Below the pieces are notes generated by a model, which was not told the origin of the DNA, did no database searches, and saw only the letters and a program-made list of their open reading frames with translations. Source: Qipengyuania polymorpha (GTDB lineage Bacteria > Pseudomonadota > Alphaproteobacteria > Sphingomonadales > Sphingomonadaceae). Taken from it: a stretch of 40,309 nt of DNA. Positions 25,631 to 34,056 of this stretch are shown here, one piece after another. The first letter of the stretch is position 1, and every line of letters starts with the position of its first letter. The translations under genes and the position numbers were made by a program. The stretch is taken from assembly GCF_019711435.1 (NCBI RefSeq), contig NZ_JAIGNK010000006.1, positions 1 to 40,309 of the forward strand, in the 5' to 3' direction.

Positions 25631-26564
25631 CGAGCGGCGCTGCCAGCACCAGCTGGAAGAAGTGGTAGAGCAGCAGCGGCAGGATGATGAAGCCTGCCTC
25701 CTCGCGCGCGAAGAGGATGGTGGCGAGCGGCACGCCGACCGCGGCGCTCTTCTGGGCACCTGCAAAAAGGAAGGCGATGCGGTCGCGGCGGGGTAGCGCA
25801 AGCGCGGCCGAGGCCAGCCACGCGCCGCCATTCCCGATGGCAAGTAGGGCGGCAATGCCGATGGCGAGGAACACCCAGGCCAATGGGTCAAGCCTGCCCC
25901 AGATGCCCTGCTCCACTGCCCCCGAAAAGGCGACATAAACCGCCAGCGCAATGACCAGCCGGTCGAGCCAGACTACGCGCGCTTTGTTCTGCGTCACCCA
26001 GCCTTGCGTCCAGCCTTGCACCGCTTGCCCGATGACGAAGGGCAGCAGGAGGATGAGCGCAATCCGCTCGATGGTTTCCATGCCGACCGCGCCCTCGCCC
26101 GTACCGCCGAGCAGGAGGAATATCGGCACCGAGACGAACACGCCGAGGATGTTGAGCAGCGCGGCGGAAATGACCGACAGGCCGACATTGCCCTCGGCCA
26201 GCGTGGTGTAGGACGTAGCCGATTGCACAGTCGAAGGCAGCACGCCGAGATAGAGAAACCCGATAGCCACCAGCGGCGGCAGGCCGAAGGCGAGCAGTTT
26301 GCTCAGGCCCAGTCCGGCAAGCGCCATGGCTCCGAATACCCAAAGCACCATCGGGAGGATGAAGCGCCAGTTGAGCAGCCCTCGCCCAATCTCGGCCCGC
26401 GAAACGCGCATGCCGTTGAGCAGGAACAGCGTGAAGATACCGACATTCGCCACGTCCTGCGCCGTGCCCGATTGCGCGGCGGGTATCGGCAGGACAGCCG
26501 CAAGCACTACCGCAGCGACCAGCAGGCGCAGCATCGGGTCGGCAAGTATCGTGCGGAGCGCCAT
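25560..26564 (-). CDS. Bile-acid:sodium symporter-like (SBF) membrane protein
   Basis: The 334-residue protein has about ten hydrophobic segments. Features of the SBF-like group are FTLFLLNGMRVSR near helix 2, VLPSTVQSATSYTTLAEGN mid-protein (the crossover-helix region with polar residues), and FLFAGAQKSAAVGVPLATIL near helix 9. Related proteins move bile acids, pantoate or other anions with Na+; the neighbourhood of panB makes pantoate a speculative candidate. The C-terminal 24 codons are polar (THPPGGGDC) and lie antisense to the end of the DUF475 gene. The translated tail may be non-conserved. Confidence 0.87.
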   Translation of the reverse strand: MALRTILADPMLRLLVAAVVLAAVLPIPAAQSGTAQDVANVGIFTLFLLNGMRVSRAEIGRGLLNWRFILPMVLWVFGAMALAGLGLSKLLAFGLPPLVAIGFLYLGVLPSTVQSATSYTTLAEGNVGLSVISAALLNILGVFVSVPIFLLLGGTGEGAVGMETIERIALILLLPFVIGQAVQGWTQGWVTQNKARVVWLDRLVIALAVYVAFSGAVEQGIWGRLDPLAWVFLAIGIAALLAIGNGGAWLASAALALPRRDRIAFLFAGAQKSAAVGVPLATILFAREEAGFIILPLLLYHFFQLVLAAPLASRLSTATHPPGGGDCAAPTTRS

Positions 26565-26587
26565 CGCCCCTGCCCTTAGCGCGTGGC

Positions 26588-27955
26588 CTAGCTCGCCTGC
26601 AAATCGTATTGCTTCAAGAGGTCGTAGAGCGTCGGGCGGCTGATGCCGAGCAGCTTGGCGGTCGACGAGATATTGCCCTGGCTGCGGGCCAGCGCCTTGC
26701 GTATCATCCGCCGGTCGGCCTCTTCTCGCGCCCGCTTCAAATTGAGCGCCAAATCGTCACCCTCCTCGCCTTCGCCAAGGTCGAGGTCCTCGGCATTCAC
26801 CAGCTTGCCATCGGCCATGATAACCGCGCGTTTGACGCGGTTTTCGAGTTCGCGGACGTTGCCCGGCCAGTTCCAGCTGTCGATGGCCGCCAGCGCATCG
26901 GGCGCAAAGCCCTTCACCTGCGGGTTCATCTCGGCCGAGAAGCGCGCGAGGAAATGCTTGGCCAGCAGCACGCCATCGCCCGGGCGCTCACTCAGCGACG
27001 GGATTTTCACCACCACTTCGGCGAGGCGGTAGAAGAGGTCTTCGCGGAACGTCCCCTCGCCGATCATCGCTTCCAGGTTCTGGTGCGTGGCGCAAACGAT
27101 GCGGGTGTCGACCGGAATGGCCTTGCGTCCGCCGATGCGTTCGATGACGCGCTCCTGCAGGAAGCGCAGCAGCTTTACCTGCAGCGGCAGCGGGATGTCG
27201 CCCACCTCGTCAAGGAACAGCGTGCCCCCGTCGGCGAGTTCGATCTTGCCCTCGGTGGTCTTCACGGCCCCCGTGAACGCGCCCTTTTCATGCCCGAACA
27301 GCTCGCTTTCGAGGAGATTTTCCGGAATGGCCGCGCAGTTGATGGCAATGAATGCCCCGCTGCGCCGGTCGCTCGCTTCGTGGAGGCCCTTGGCGAGGAG
27401 TTCCTTGCCCGTCCCGCTCGCGCCCAGCAGCATGACCGAGACATTGGTCGGCGCGACGCGCTCGATAGTGCGCGCGACCTTGGCCATCTCGGGCGCAGCG
27501 GTAATCATCGTGCCGAGGACGGTCTTGTCCTCGCCCACCTTGCCCGCCAGACGGCGGTTCTCGCTCTCGATATTCGCCAGCTTGAACGCGCGCCCGACAA
27601 TCAGGCCCAGTTCCTCGATATCGACCGGCTTCTGGTAGAAATCATAAGCCCCGCGCTCGATCGCCTGAAGCGCGCTTTCGCGTGCGCCATGGCCCGAGGC
27701 GACCACCACCTTGGTGTCGGGCTTCATCTCCATGATGGCATCGAGCACGGCAAAGCCCTCGCTCGTGCCGTCGGGGTCGGGCGGCAGGCCGAGGTCGAGC
27801 GTGACCACCGCGGGTTCCTCGCTGCGCAGCGCGGCGAGAGCCTGGTCACGATTACCCGCAATCACCACGTCGTAATCGTCATAGGCCCATTTCAGCTGCG
27901 CCTGCAGGCCTTCGTCGTCCTCGACAATCAGCAGCTTGGGTTTGGCGTCAGCCAT
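26588..27955 (-). CDS. prsR: PrsR-type sigma-54-dependent response regulator
   Basis: The 455-residue regulator has three domains. The receiver (1 to ~125) has phospho-acceptor Asp54 in VTLDLGLPPD and Lys109 in YQKPVD. The AAA+ sigma-54-interacting domain (~150-385) has Walker A GASGTGKE (178-185), the sigma-54 loop GAFTGA (225-230) and Walker B GGTLFLDE (243-250). A Fis-type helix-turn-helix (~425-450) has NISSTAKLLGISRPTLYDLLK. The receiver style plus the linked kinase identifies the PrsR type, which in other bacteria activates PEP-CTERM/exosortase and exopolysaccharide genes. The start codon overlaps the prsK stop as ATGA. Confidence 0.9.
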   Translation of the reverse strand: MADAKPKLLIVEDDEGLQAQLKWAYDDYDVVIAGNRDQALAALRSEEPAVVTLDLGLPPDPDGTSEGFAVLDAIMEMKPDTKVVVASGHGARESALQAIERGAYDFYQKPVDIEELGLIVGRAFKLANIESENRRLAGKVGEDKTVLGTMITAAPEMAKVARTIERVAPTNVSVMLLGASGTGKELLAKGLHEASDRRSGAFIAINCAAIPENLLESELFGHEKGAFTGAVKTTEGKIELADGGTLFLDEVGDIPLPLQVKLLRFLQERVIERIGGRKAIPVDTRIVCATHQNLEAMIGEGTFREDLFYRLAEVVVKIPSLSERPGDGVLLAKHFLARFSAEMNPQVKGFAPDALAAIDSWNWPGNVRELENRVKRAVIMADGKLVNAEDLDLGEGEEGDDLALNLKRAREEADRRMIRKALARSQGNISSTAKLLGISRPTLYDLLKQYDLQAS

Positions 27956-30063
27956 CAGGCGCTCTCCGCTTGTTTTGCGGCGCGCGGGCCGGCGAGGATT
28001 TCATTGGCCGACTTTAGCGGCAGCGAGATCGTGAAGCGCGTGCCCAGTCCCTCGCGCGATTCAACTTCGAGCCGTCCGCCCATCGCGCGGACCATCTCGC
28101 GTGCTTCGAAGGCACCGATGCCGAAGCCGCCTTCCTTGGAGGACACGAAGGGCTTGAAAAGACTGCTGCGCAGGAACGCCGGGCTCATCCCCTGCCCGCT
28201 GTCGATGATCTGCACCACGCCGGCCAGCCCGTCGCTGTAGACTTCGAGCATGACGGGGTTGTCGGTATCGGTCGCATCGATGGCGTTCTGCACGATATGG
28301 GCGAGCGCCTGTTCGAATGCATCGGGTTGGCCGGTGACCTGTACGGCCTCGCCGCGAACCAGCATCACCTTGTGATTGCGCGCGAACCGGTCGGAGACAG
28401 TCTTGACGATAGCGCCCATATCGAAGGCCCGCACCTCCTCCTGCCCGCCTTTCCCATAGCGCCCCAGCCGAGCGAGCATGGTGTTGAGCTTGTCCGCGCT
28501 GTTCCTCAGCGTCACCAGCATGTCCTTGCGGAATTCGGGCTTGTCTGCATGCTTTTCAGCATTGCGCAGCAGCAGCGACATCTGGCTCGAGAGGTTCTTG
28601 ATGTCGTGCATCACGAAAGCCATCCGGCGGTTGAATTCGTCGAACCGCGCGGCTTCCGACAGTGCCTCTTGCCCGGCCTGTTCGGCAAGGTAGCTCGCGA
28701 GCTGCTGGCCGACGATGCCGAGGAGGTCGAAATCTTCCCAGTCGAGCTTGCGCTCCACCAGCGGACGGGTGAGGACGATGACGCCGACAAGCCGGTCATA
28801 ATGGAGCAGTGGCACCGCTGCCCATGCCTTGGGCTGCTCCACCAGCCACTGCGGCACGAAGGCAAGCTCGCCCTGATGCTCGATGCCCGCCCGCGCCTCG
28901 TCGAAATCGAGGATCAGGCCGTCGCGCTCGAAAATGGTCGCCATTTCGGAGGCGAAAGGATTGTTCGGCACCTCGAGGCCCGGCCAGCGCCAGTGTCCTG
29001 CCGGCTCGAGATTCCCCTCGTCATTGGCGAGGAAGAGGAAACCGGAAGGGCTGTCGGTGATGTCGGCCAGTGCCTTGACGGCACGCTCGGACAGGCTCGC
29101 CTCGTCCAGCCCGGCGCGCCCGATCGTCCGGGTAAAGCGGATCCACTCGTTGCGATAATCGTAGCGGTGCTTGAACAGGTGCTTGATCGCCGTCACTTTG
29201 AGCCACCCGCGCAGATGCTTCGAGGGCAGCCAGATCAGTGCCAGCGCGCCTGCCGCAATGACCAGACCGACCTGCGTGAGGCGCGCGGCATTCCCGGTCA
29301 GCATGTCGAGCCAGCTGGCAAGGCCGAACATCACCAGCAGATAGGCACCGATGATGGCCAGCGACAGCATCTGGAAGGTCGCCGCGCGCGAGGGACTGAA
29401 CGTCAGGCCCGATGCCTTGCGATTGAAGCCGAGGGCGAAGGGAACGGCGATGAAGGCTATCGCCAGGCCGCGCAGCGCCACCAGTTCCTGCGGGAACCGG
29501 CTGGCGAGATAGGCGACGGTGTAGAAATTGAGCGTGAAAGCCCACATCCCCGCCATGGCCGCCGCATTCCACCGCAACATGCGGCGCGAAGGCTGCGAGG
29601 CACCGGCATAGAGATTGTGCAGCAGCACCAGCGCGCCGACCGCGACCAGCCCGCGGAACAGGGCCGCAGTCTCGAAGGTCAGTTCGGCCAGTTCCTGCGT
29701 CACCGCATAGCGATGCCCCACCAGCAGGAGGACGAATTGCAGGACTTCGACGAAAGCCAGCGATGCCGCAACCGGTCGGACCAGCCGCAAGGTCTCATCG
29801 CGCCCGTCGTTTGCGAAAAGGCGGAAGAGCACGAAAATCCATGCGAGGTTTGCAGCAATCTCGGTGAGGCCGACAATCGCATGGTTGTAACGGAAGCTGG
29901 CCGCGGCAAAGCACCAGTTGGCGGTCAGCGCCAGCGCGACCACACCCGCCCAGCGGTCGGACCGGTCCTCGGCCCCACTACGCGCAATCCACAAGGCCGC
30001 AAGCCCGCTGACAACCGCGCCGATGGAATAGAAAATATAACAAAGCGAGCCGGCCCAATCCAT
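27955..30063 (-). CDS. prsK: PrsK-type sensor histidine kinase
   Basis: The 702-residue inner-membrane kinase is the partner of PrsR. The first ~300 residues are a membrane domain of about eight helices starting GSLCYIFYSIGAVVSGLAALW. A GAF-like sensor (~310-460) follows. The kinase core has an atypical H-box FVMHDIKNLSSQ with acceptor His near residue 483, N-box HIVQNAIDATD and G2 region GFGIGAFEAREM. The HDIKN form of the H-box and the long membrane domain are marks of the PEP-CTERM-system kinase. The signal it senses is unknown. Two short palindromes lie in its upstream region (30124-30180). Confidence 0.9.
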   Translation of the reverse strand: MDWAGSLCYIFYSIGAVVSGLAALWIARSGAEDRSDRWAGVVALALTANWCFAAASFRYNHAIVGLTEIAANLAWIFVLFRLFANDGRDETLRLVRPVAASLAFVEVLQFVLLLVGHRYAVTQELAELTFETAALFRGLVAVGALVLLHNLYAGASQPSRRMLRWNAAAMAGMWAFTLNFYTVAYLASRFPQELVALRGLAIAFIAVPFALGFNRKASGLTFSPSRAATFQMLSLAIIGAYLLVMFGLASWLDMLTGNAARLTQVGLVIAAGALALIWLPSKHLRGWLKVTAIKHLFKHRYDYRNEWIRFTRTIGRAGLDEASLSERAVKALADITDSPSGFLFLANDEGNLEPAGHWRWPGLEVPNNPFASEMATIFERDGLILDFDEARAGIEHQGELAFVPQWLVEQPKAWAAVPLLHYDRLVGVIVLTRPLVERKLDWEDFDLLGIVGQQLASYLAEQAGQEALSEAARFDEFNRRMAFVMHDIKNLSSQMSLLLRNAEKHADKPEFRKDMLVTLRNSADKLNTMLARLGRYGKGGQEEVRAFDMGAIVKTVSDRFARNHKVMLVRGEAVQVTGQPDAFEQALAHIVQNAIDATDTDNPVMLEVYSDGLAGVVQIIDSGQGMSPAFLRSSLFKPFVSSKEGGFGIGAFEAREMVRAMGGRLEVESREGLGTRFTISLPLKSANEILAGPRAAKQAESA

Positions 30064-30123
30064 CAGGCAGGATCCCGCATTTCAGAAACAAAAACCCCGG
30101 TCATGAACCCGGCCCCCGCGCGG

Positions 30124-30180
30124 CTGTAATTACAGTTTCCGCTTTTATGACGGGAATGGTGAAATGTCGGTAAATTTTAC
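30124..30180 (-). promoter_or_regulatory. Paired palindromes upstream of prsK
   Basis: CTGTAATTACAG (30124-30135) is a perfect 12-bp palindrome. GTAAATTTTAC (30170-30180) with a following AG makes a related half-perfect site, 46 bp away start to start. Both match a CTGTAA-type half-site and lie 61-117 bp before the prsK start on the minus strand. They could be operators of an unidentified regulator. No convincing sigma-54 promoter was seen here. Confidence 0.4.
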
Positions 30181-30187
30181 AGCCCGA

Positions 30188-30227
30188 AAACGAAGAAGGC
30201 GACACCTCCCGTCAGGGAAGCGTCGCC
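30188..30227 (-). terminator. Terminator of the small membrane-protein gene
   Basis: On the minus strand GGCGACGCTTCCC and GGGAGGTGTCGCC form an imperfect stem (30198-30227) around a short loop. It is followed by TCTTCGTTTT (30188-30197), a T-rich tail, 28 bp after the stop codon of the gene at 30256-30552. Confidence 0.75.
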
Positions 30228-30255
30228 TCGCTTAACGTTTGCTGGATACCGCGGC

Positions 30256-30552
30256 TTAGTTGTCGACCGCGTCCTGCGCAGCTTCGCCGGCGTCCTGTGC
30301 CGCGTCGCCGATCTGTCCGGCAGCCTCGCCCACCTCATTGGCAGCATCGGCTACTGCGTTATCCTTGGCCACTTCAGCGCCACTCATCTGCGAAAAAATG
30401 AACAGCGCCGCGATGCCGAGGACGACAATCAGAAGGATGATACCCCAGCTGGTGCCGCCGCTCTTTGCCGTGCCAGTGTCAGTGACGACGGTATGCGTGG
30501 TGTGGGTATTTCCCGCGCTGTCGGTCGTCTCGGTAATGCGTTCTTCGGTCAT
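30256..30552 (-). CDS. Small single-pass membrane protein with acidic helical tail
   Basis: The 98-residue protein (ATG 30552) has a Thr/Ser-rich cytoplasmic N-terminus, one membrane helix at about residues 37-56 (WGIILLIVVLGIAALFIFS), and a tail of about 40 residues. The tail is built of Ala, Asp, Glu, Gly and Gln in a near-regular AADA/AGEAAQDA pattern. It should form an amphipathic acidic helix like LEA or apolipoprotein repeats. I do not recognise a family. An upstream ATG (30576) is possible but gives a less natural N-terminus. A terminator follows. Confidence 0.72.
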   Translation of the reverse strand: MTEERITETTDSAGNTHTTHTVVTDTGTAKSGGTSWGIILLIVVLGIAALFIFSQMSGAEVAKDNAVADAANEVGEAAGQIGDAAQDAGEAAQDAVDN

Positions 30553-30634
30553 GGTTTTTCCTTCCTGGTACCTCAATTGTGACGAAAACGCGGCAAGGGT
30601 TTCGCCGGTTCCGGATAAAGAGGGTTAACGGTGT

Positions 30635-32020
30635 TCAGGAAGTCTGGCCGAACTCGAACGGCGTTGTCCCGCGGCGCATGCGGTCGAAGTGCAATTTCCG
30701 CCCACGCGGCGGCAACGAACGCTGCGGACAGCCCTCGCGATAGCAGCGCGCGCAGCCGGGTCCGATTGGCTGCGCATCGTTCGGCCTCAGCGACATGTCC
30801 CTCGCCTGTGCGAGCTCGGTTGCGAGCACAGCCTCCACTCCGACAGCGACCACGAAGCGCGCTTCTCCGGGCGCGCCGCTTCCCTCGACACTGCGCATCA
30901 TGGTCAGCCAGCCCCCCTGCCCCTCGCCCGCATCGTCGAGACTGACATATTGCGTCACCAGCTCCCCTCCGCGCTCGAAAGCACGGTGCGCGTCCCACAG
31001 GGGGCAGGAGACATCCTCGCCGGCAAAGCGCGCGGTGCTGGCGCCCATGAAGCTCTTGGAGAATTGCCCAGCACGGTCGAGGCGTATCATGAAGAACGGC
31101 AGCCCGCGCTGGCCGACGCGCTGGAGCGTGGTGAGGCGGTGGGCCAACTGCTCGAAACTGACCGAAAAGCGCCGCTCGAGCACGGGAAGGTCGTAGCCGG
31201 TCGCTTCACAGGCGCGAAGGAAACGACCGTAAGGCATCAGCAGGGCAGCAGCAAAGTAGCCATCGAGATGCCGCTTGAAGAGCGCGCGGGCGGCCTCGTC
31301 CTCGAATTGCGCGCCCTGCGCCACGCCCATGATGTCGTCCTGCTTTTCAAGCTGGGCAATCTTTAGCGCGAGCTGGAAATTGCGCGATGCCGGGCCGAGC
31401 ATTTCCGAAAGCTGGACCTGCCGTGCATGGAGGTCGAGGCGGCTGAGACTGTCGGGCAGCACCTCGCGTGGCAATATGCGGACCGAGAGCTGGTGGCGTT
31501 CGCGCAGTCGCTCGGTCAGGGCAAGGCCGATGTCTCCGCGCGAAAGGCGCATTTCGTCGGCCAGCTCCTCTGCCGCATGGTCGAGGTCGGCGAAGTGGTT
31601 GCGCCAGCGCTCGATTTCGCGGCGCGAGGCGTCGAGCGGATCGTCCGACATTTCCGCTGCCGGGCCGGCCTTGTCGTAGAGCCGCGCGAAAGCGGCGGCG
31701 ACCTGCGGGGCGGCGGAGAGGAATTCGTCTAGTTCCTCGCGGTCGATATCGAGGTCGGCGAAGCGTTCGTCGGCAAAGCGGCGGGCGAGGCCGTCGAGTC
31801 CGCCGATGGCTTCGTCCTCGCGGATGGAGCGCGGGTCGAAATCGAATTGCTCGACCAGCGCCATGACCACGCGCGCGCTGACAGGGCGCTGGTTGCGCTC
31901 GATGAGGTTGAGATAACTCGGCGATATGGAAAGCCGCGTGGCCATCGCCGCCTGGGTCAGATTCTCGCGCTTGCGCAGCCGCTTGATGGCGGGACCGGCG
32001 CGGACGGCATCATCGGCCAT
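30635..32020 (-). CDS. ScfR/RamB-like XRE-family regulator of acetate/short-chain fatty acid metabolism
   Basis: The 461-residue cytoplasmic regulator has an N-terminal XRE helix-turn-helix (about 9-65, NLTQAAMATRLSISPSYLNLIERNQRPVS). A central IrrE/ImmA-like domain follows in which the HExxH zinc motif is not present (QLSEMLGPASRNFQLAL region), so it is probably a sensor rather than a protease. The C-terminal domain ends in a cysteine cluster GCARCYREGCPQRSLPP, typical of this family. Relatives control glyoxylate-cycle or propionyl-CoA genes through acyl-CoA sensing. Divergence from isocitrate lyase strongly suggests aceA as a target. TGTAAA-N4-TTTACA touches its own start codon, pointing to autoregulation. 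Confidence 0.9.
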   Translation of the reverse strand: MADDAVRAGPAIKRLRKRENLTQAAMATRLSISPSYLNLIERNQRPVSARVVMALVEQFDFDPRSIREDEAIGGLDGLARRFADERFADLDIDREELDEFLSAAPQVAAAFARLYDKAGPAAEMSDDPLDASRREIERWRNHFADLDHAAEELADEMRLSRGDIGLALTERLRERHQLSVRILPREVLPDSLSRLDLHARQVQLSEMLGPASRNFQLALKIAQLEKQDDIMGVAQGAQFEDEAARALFKRHLDGYFAAALLMPYGRFLRACEATGYDLPVLERRFSVSFEQLAHRLTTLQRVGQRGLPFFMIRLDRAGQFSKSFMGASTARFAGEDVSCPLWDAHRAFERGGELVTQYVSLDDAGEGQGGWLTMMRSVEGSGAPGEARFVVAVGVEAVLATELAQARDMSLRPNDAQPIGPGCARCYREGCPQRSLPPRGRKLHFDRMRRGTTPFEFGQTS

Positions 32021-32094
32021 TTGTAAATTCCTTTACATATTTACAGACGATCTACGCCGCAACCAAGCTTTCTGACAAGATATTTTGTAAATTT
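32020..32094. promoter_or_regulatory. Operator cluster between scfR-like gene and aceA
   Basis: TGTAAA (32022-32027) and TTTACA (32032-32037) form an inverted repeat with a 4-bp spacer. A further direct TTTACA occurs at 32040-32045. TTTTGTAAATTT (32083-32094) repeats the core about 60 bp away. The first repeat touches the regulator start codon (ATG 32020-32018); the last is ~80 bp before aceA. The A/T-rich sites stand out from GC-rich surroundings and resemble the TTTGCAAA-like sites of RamB-type regulators. Confidence 0.65.
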
Positions 32095-32176
32095 CCCTGC
32101 CCGAATCGCCTTCTGAAGCGCATTGTCACTGCAACAGCCCGCCATGTGCAGGGCACCACGGACAGGAGACTACGCC

Positions 32177-33775
32177 ATGACCTACCAGAGCCACATCGCG
32201 AAGATGAACGAGACCATCGCCCAGAACGGCGACAGCTGGGCTGCCATCGATGCTGCCAGCGCTGCCCGCATGGCCGTCCAGAACCGCTTCCCAACCGGCC
32301 TCGACATCGCGCGCTACACCGCGAAAATCATGCGCGAGGACATGGAAGCCTATGACAAGGACCCGGCGAACTACACCCAGTCGCTCGGTTGCTGGCACGG
32401 GTTCATCGCTCAGCAGAAGATGATTTCGATCAAGAAGCATTTCGGCAGCACCAAGCGCCGTTACCTCTACCTTTCGGGCTGGATGGTCGCCGCGCTGCGC
32501 AGCGAATTCGGCCCCCTGCCCGACCAGTCGATGCACGAAAAGACGAGCGTGCCCGCGCTGATCGAGGAACTCTACACCTTCCTCAAGCAGGCTGACGCAC
32601 GCGAGTTGGGCGGCATGTTCCGCGAGCTCGACGAAGCCAAGGCAAAGGGCGATGCGGTTGCCACCCACCGCCTCCTGAAGGAAATCGACGAGCACCAGAC
32701 GCATGTTGTGCCGATCATTGCCGATATCGATGCCGGTTTCGGCAATGCCGAGGCAACTTACCTGCTCGCTAAGAAGATGATCGAGGCCGGTGCCTGCGCG
32801 CTGCAGATCGAGAACCAGGTGTCGGACGAAAAGCAGTGCGGCCACCAGGACGGCAAGGTTACCGTTCCGCACGAGGACTTCCTCCAGAAGATCCGCGCGA
32901 TCCGCTATGCCTTCCTCGAACTGGGCGTTCCCGATGGCATCATCGTGGCGCGTACCGACAGCCTTGGCGCTGGCCTGACCAAGCAAATCGCCTTCTCGAA
33001 GGAGCCGGGTGACCTGGGCGATCAGTACAATGCCTTCCTCGATTGCGACGAAGTCGATCCTGCCGACATCAAGAACGGCCAGGTCTTCATCAGCCGCGAT
33101 GGCAAGCTGCTTGCCCCCAAGCGCCTGCCCAGCAATCTCTACCAGTTCCGCGCCGGGACGGGTGAAGACCGCTGCGTGCTCGATTGCATCACCGCGCTCC
33201 AAAATGGTGCCGACCTGCTGTGGATCGAGACCGAGAAGCCGCATGTCGAACAGATTGCCGGCATGGTCGACCGTGTCCGCGAGGTGATCCCCAACGCGAA
33301 GCTGGTCTACAACAACTCGCCCAGCTTCAACTGGACGCTGAACTTCCGCCAGCAGGTCTATGATGCGTGGGAGAAGGAAGGCAAGGACGTGTCGGCATAC
33401 GACCGCGCCAAGTTGATGAGCATCGACTACGACGGTACCGAACTGGCCGCCGAAGCCGACGAGAAGATCCGCACCTTCCAGGCCGATGCCGCGAAGCGTG
33501 CCGGTATCTTCCACCACCTCATCACGCTGCCGACCTATCACACGGCCGCGCTGAGCACCGACAATCTCGCCAGGGAATACTTCGGCGATGCTGCGATGCT
33601 CGGTTACGTGAAGAACGTCCAGCGCGAGGAAATCCGCCAGGGTATCGCCTGCGTGAAGCACCAGAACATGGCCGGTTCGGACATCGGCGACGATCACAAG
33701 GAATACTTTGCCGGCGAAGCGGCCCTCAAGGCCGGCGGCAAGGATAACACCATGAATCAGTTTGCAGCAGCCTAA
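32177..33775 (+). CDS. aceA: Isocitrate lyase
   Basis: The enzyme cleaves isocitrate to glyoxylate and succinate for growth on acetate or fatty acids. The 532-residue length and active-site motif KQCGH (219-223, catalytic Cys221) place it in the larger Pseudomonas-type subgroup, as opposed to the KKCGH E. coli type of about 430 residues. Other motifs are IADIDAGFGN (181-190) and NNSPSFNW. The start is ATG 32177 after AGGAG (32164-32168); an upstream in-frame ATG lacks a ribosome site. No malate synthase gene is in the window. A 63-residue gene follows after 13 bp and probably shares the transcript. Confidence 0.96.
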   Translation: MTYQSHIAKMNETIAQNGDSWAAIDAASAARMAVQNRFPTGLDIARYTAKIMREDMEAYDKDPANYTQSLGCWHGFIAQQKMISIKKHFGSTKRRYLYLSGWMVAALRSEFGPLPDQSMHEKTSVPALIEELYTFLKQADARELGGMFRELDEAKAKGDAVATHRLLKEIDEHQTHVVPIIADIDAGFGNAEATYLLAKKMIEAGACALQIENQVSDEKQCGHQDGKVTVPHEDFLQKIRAIRYAFLELGVPDGIIVARTDSLGAGLTKQIAFSKEPGDLGDQYNAFLDCDEVDPADIKNGQVFISRDGKLLAPKRLPSNLYQFRAGTGEDRCVLDCITALQNGADLLWIETEKPHVEQIAGMVDRVREVIPNAKLVYNNSPSFNWTLNFRQQVYDAWEKEGKDVSAYDRAKLMSIDYDGTELAAEADEKIRTFQADAAKRAGIFHHLITLPTYHTAALSTDNLAREYFGDAAMLGYVKNVQREEIRQGIACVKHQNMAGSDIGDDHKEYFAGEAALKAGGKDNTMNQFAAA

Positions 33776-33788
33776 CGGAGAAAAGAGG

Positions 33789-33980
33789 ATGACTACGATG
33801 ACCGAAGACACCCCGAAGACCGAGCCGGGCCGCGCACGTGCCCTGTTCTCGACCGCCGACTTCCGCCTCCTGCGCACCGCTCTCACGAGCTACGCACGCC
33901 AGACGGAAGATCGCGAGGAGCTGGCGAAGATCAACGCCCTGCACCACCGCCTCGGCACCTACGTCCCTTCGGACGGCTAA
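33789..33980 (+). CDS. Small conserved-looking protein downstream of isocitrate lyase
   Basis: The 63-residue protein starts 13 bp after aceA, with GGAG at 33777-33780 as ribosome site; a second ATG at 33798 is also possible. It has a polar N-terminus, then a predicted helix pair (ALFSTADFRLLRTALTSYAR and REELAKINALHHRLGTY) and no Cys. I do not recognise a family. Codon use matches neighbouring genes, and it lies between aceA and a strong terminator, which favours a real gene co-expressed with isocitrate lyase. Confidence 0.72.
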   Translation: MTTMTEDTPKTEPGRARALFSTADFRLLRTALTSYARQTEDREELAKINALHHRLGTYVPSDG

Positions 33981-34012
33981 CACCCCTTTCACAATTCTCC
34001 TGGGGAGGAGAA

Positions 34013-34048
34013 ACGGCTGCCGGAGTGCCCCAACACTCCGGCAGCCGT
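34013..34048 (+). terminator. Terminator of the aceA transcript
   Basis: ACGGCTGCCGGAGTG (34013-34027) pairs perfectly with CACTCCGGCAGCCGT (34034-34048), a 15-bp stem with a 6-nt loop, followed by CAATTTGTCT. It lies 32 bp after the small gene and just before the convergent amidohydrolase stop, so it can serve both directions. Confidence 0.85.
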
Positions 34049-34056
34049 CAATTTGT

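Noticed and set aside
28297..30129. 610-codon plus-strand open frame opposite prsK
   Set aside because: It mirrors the PrsK kinase, which has H-box, N-box and G2 motifs. No domain is recognisable in the mirror frame.
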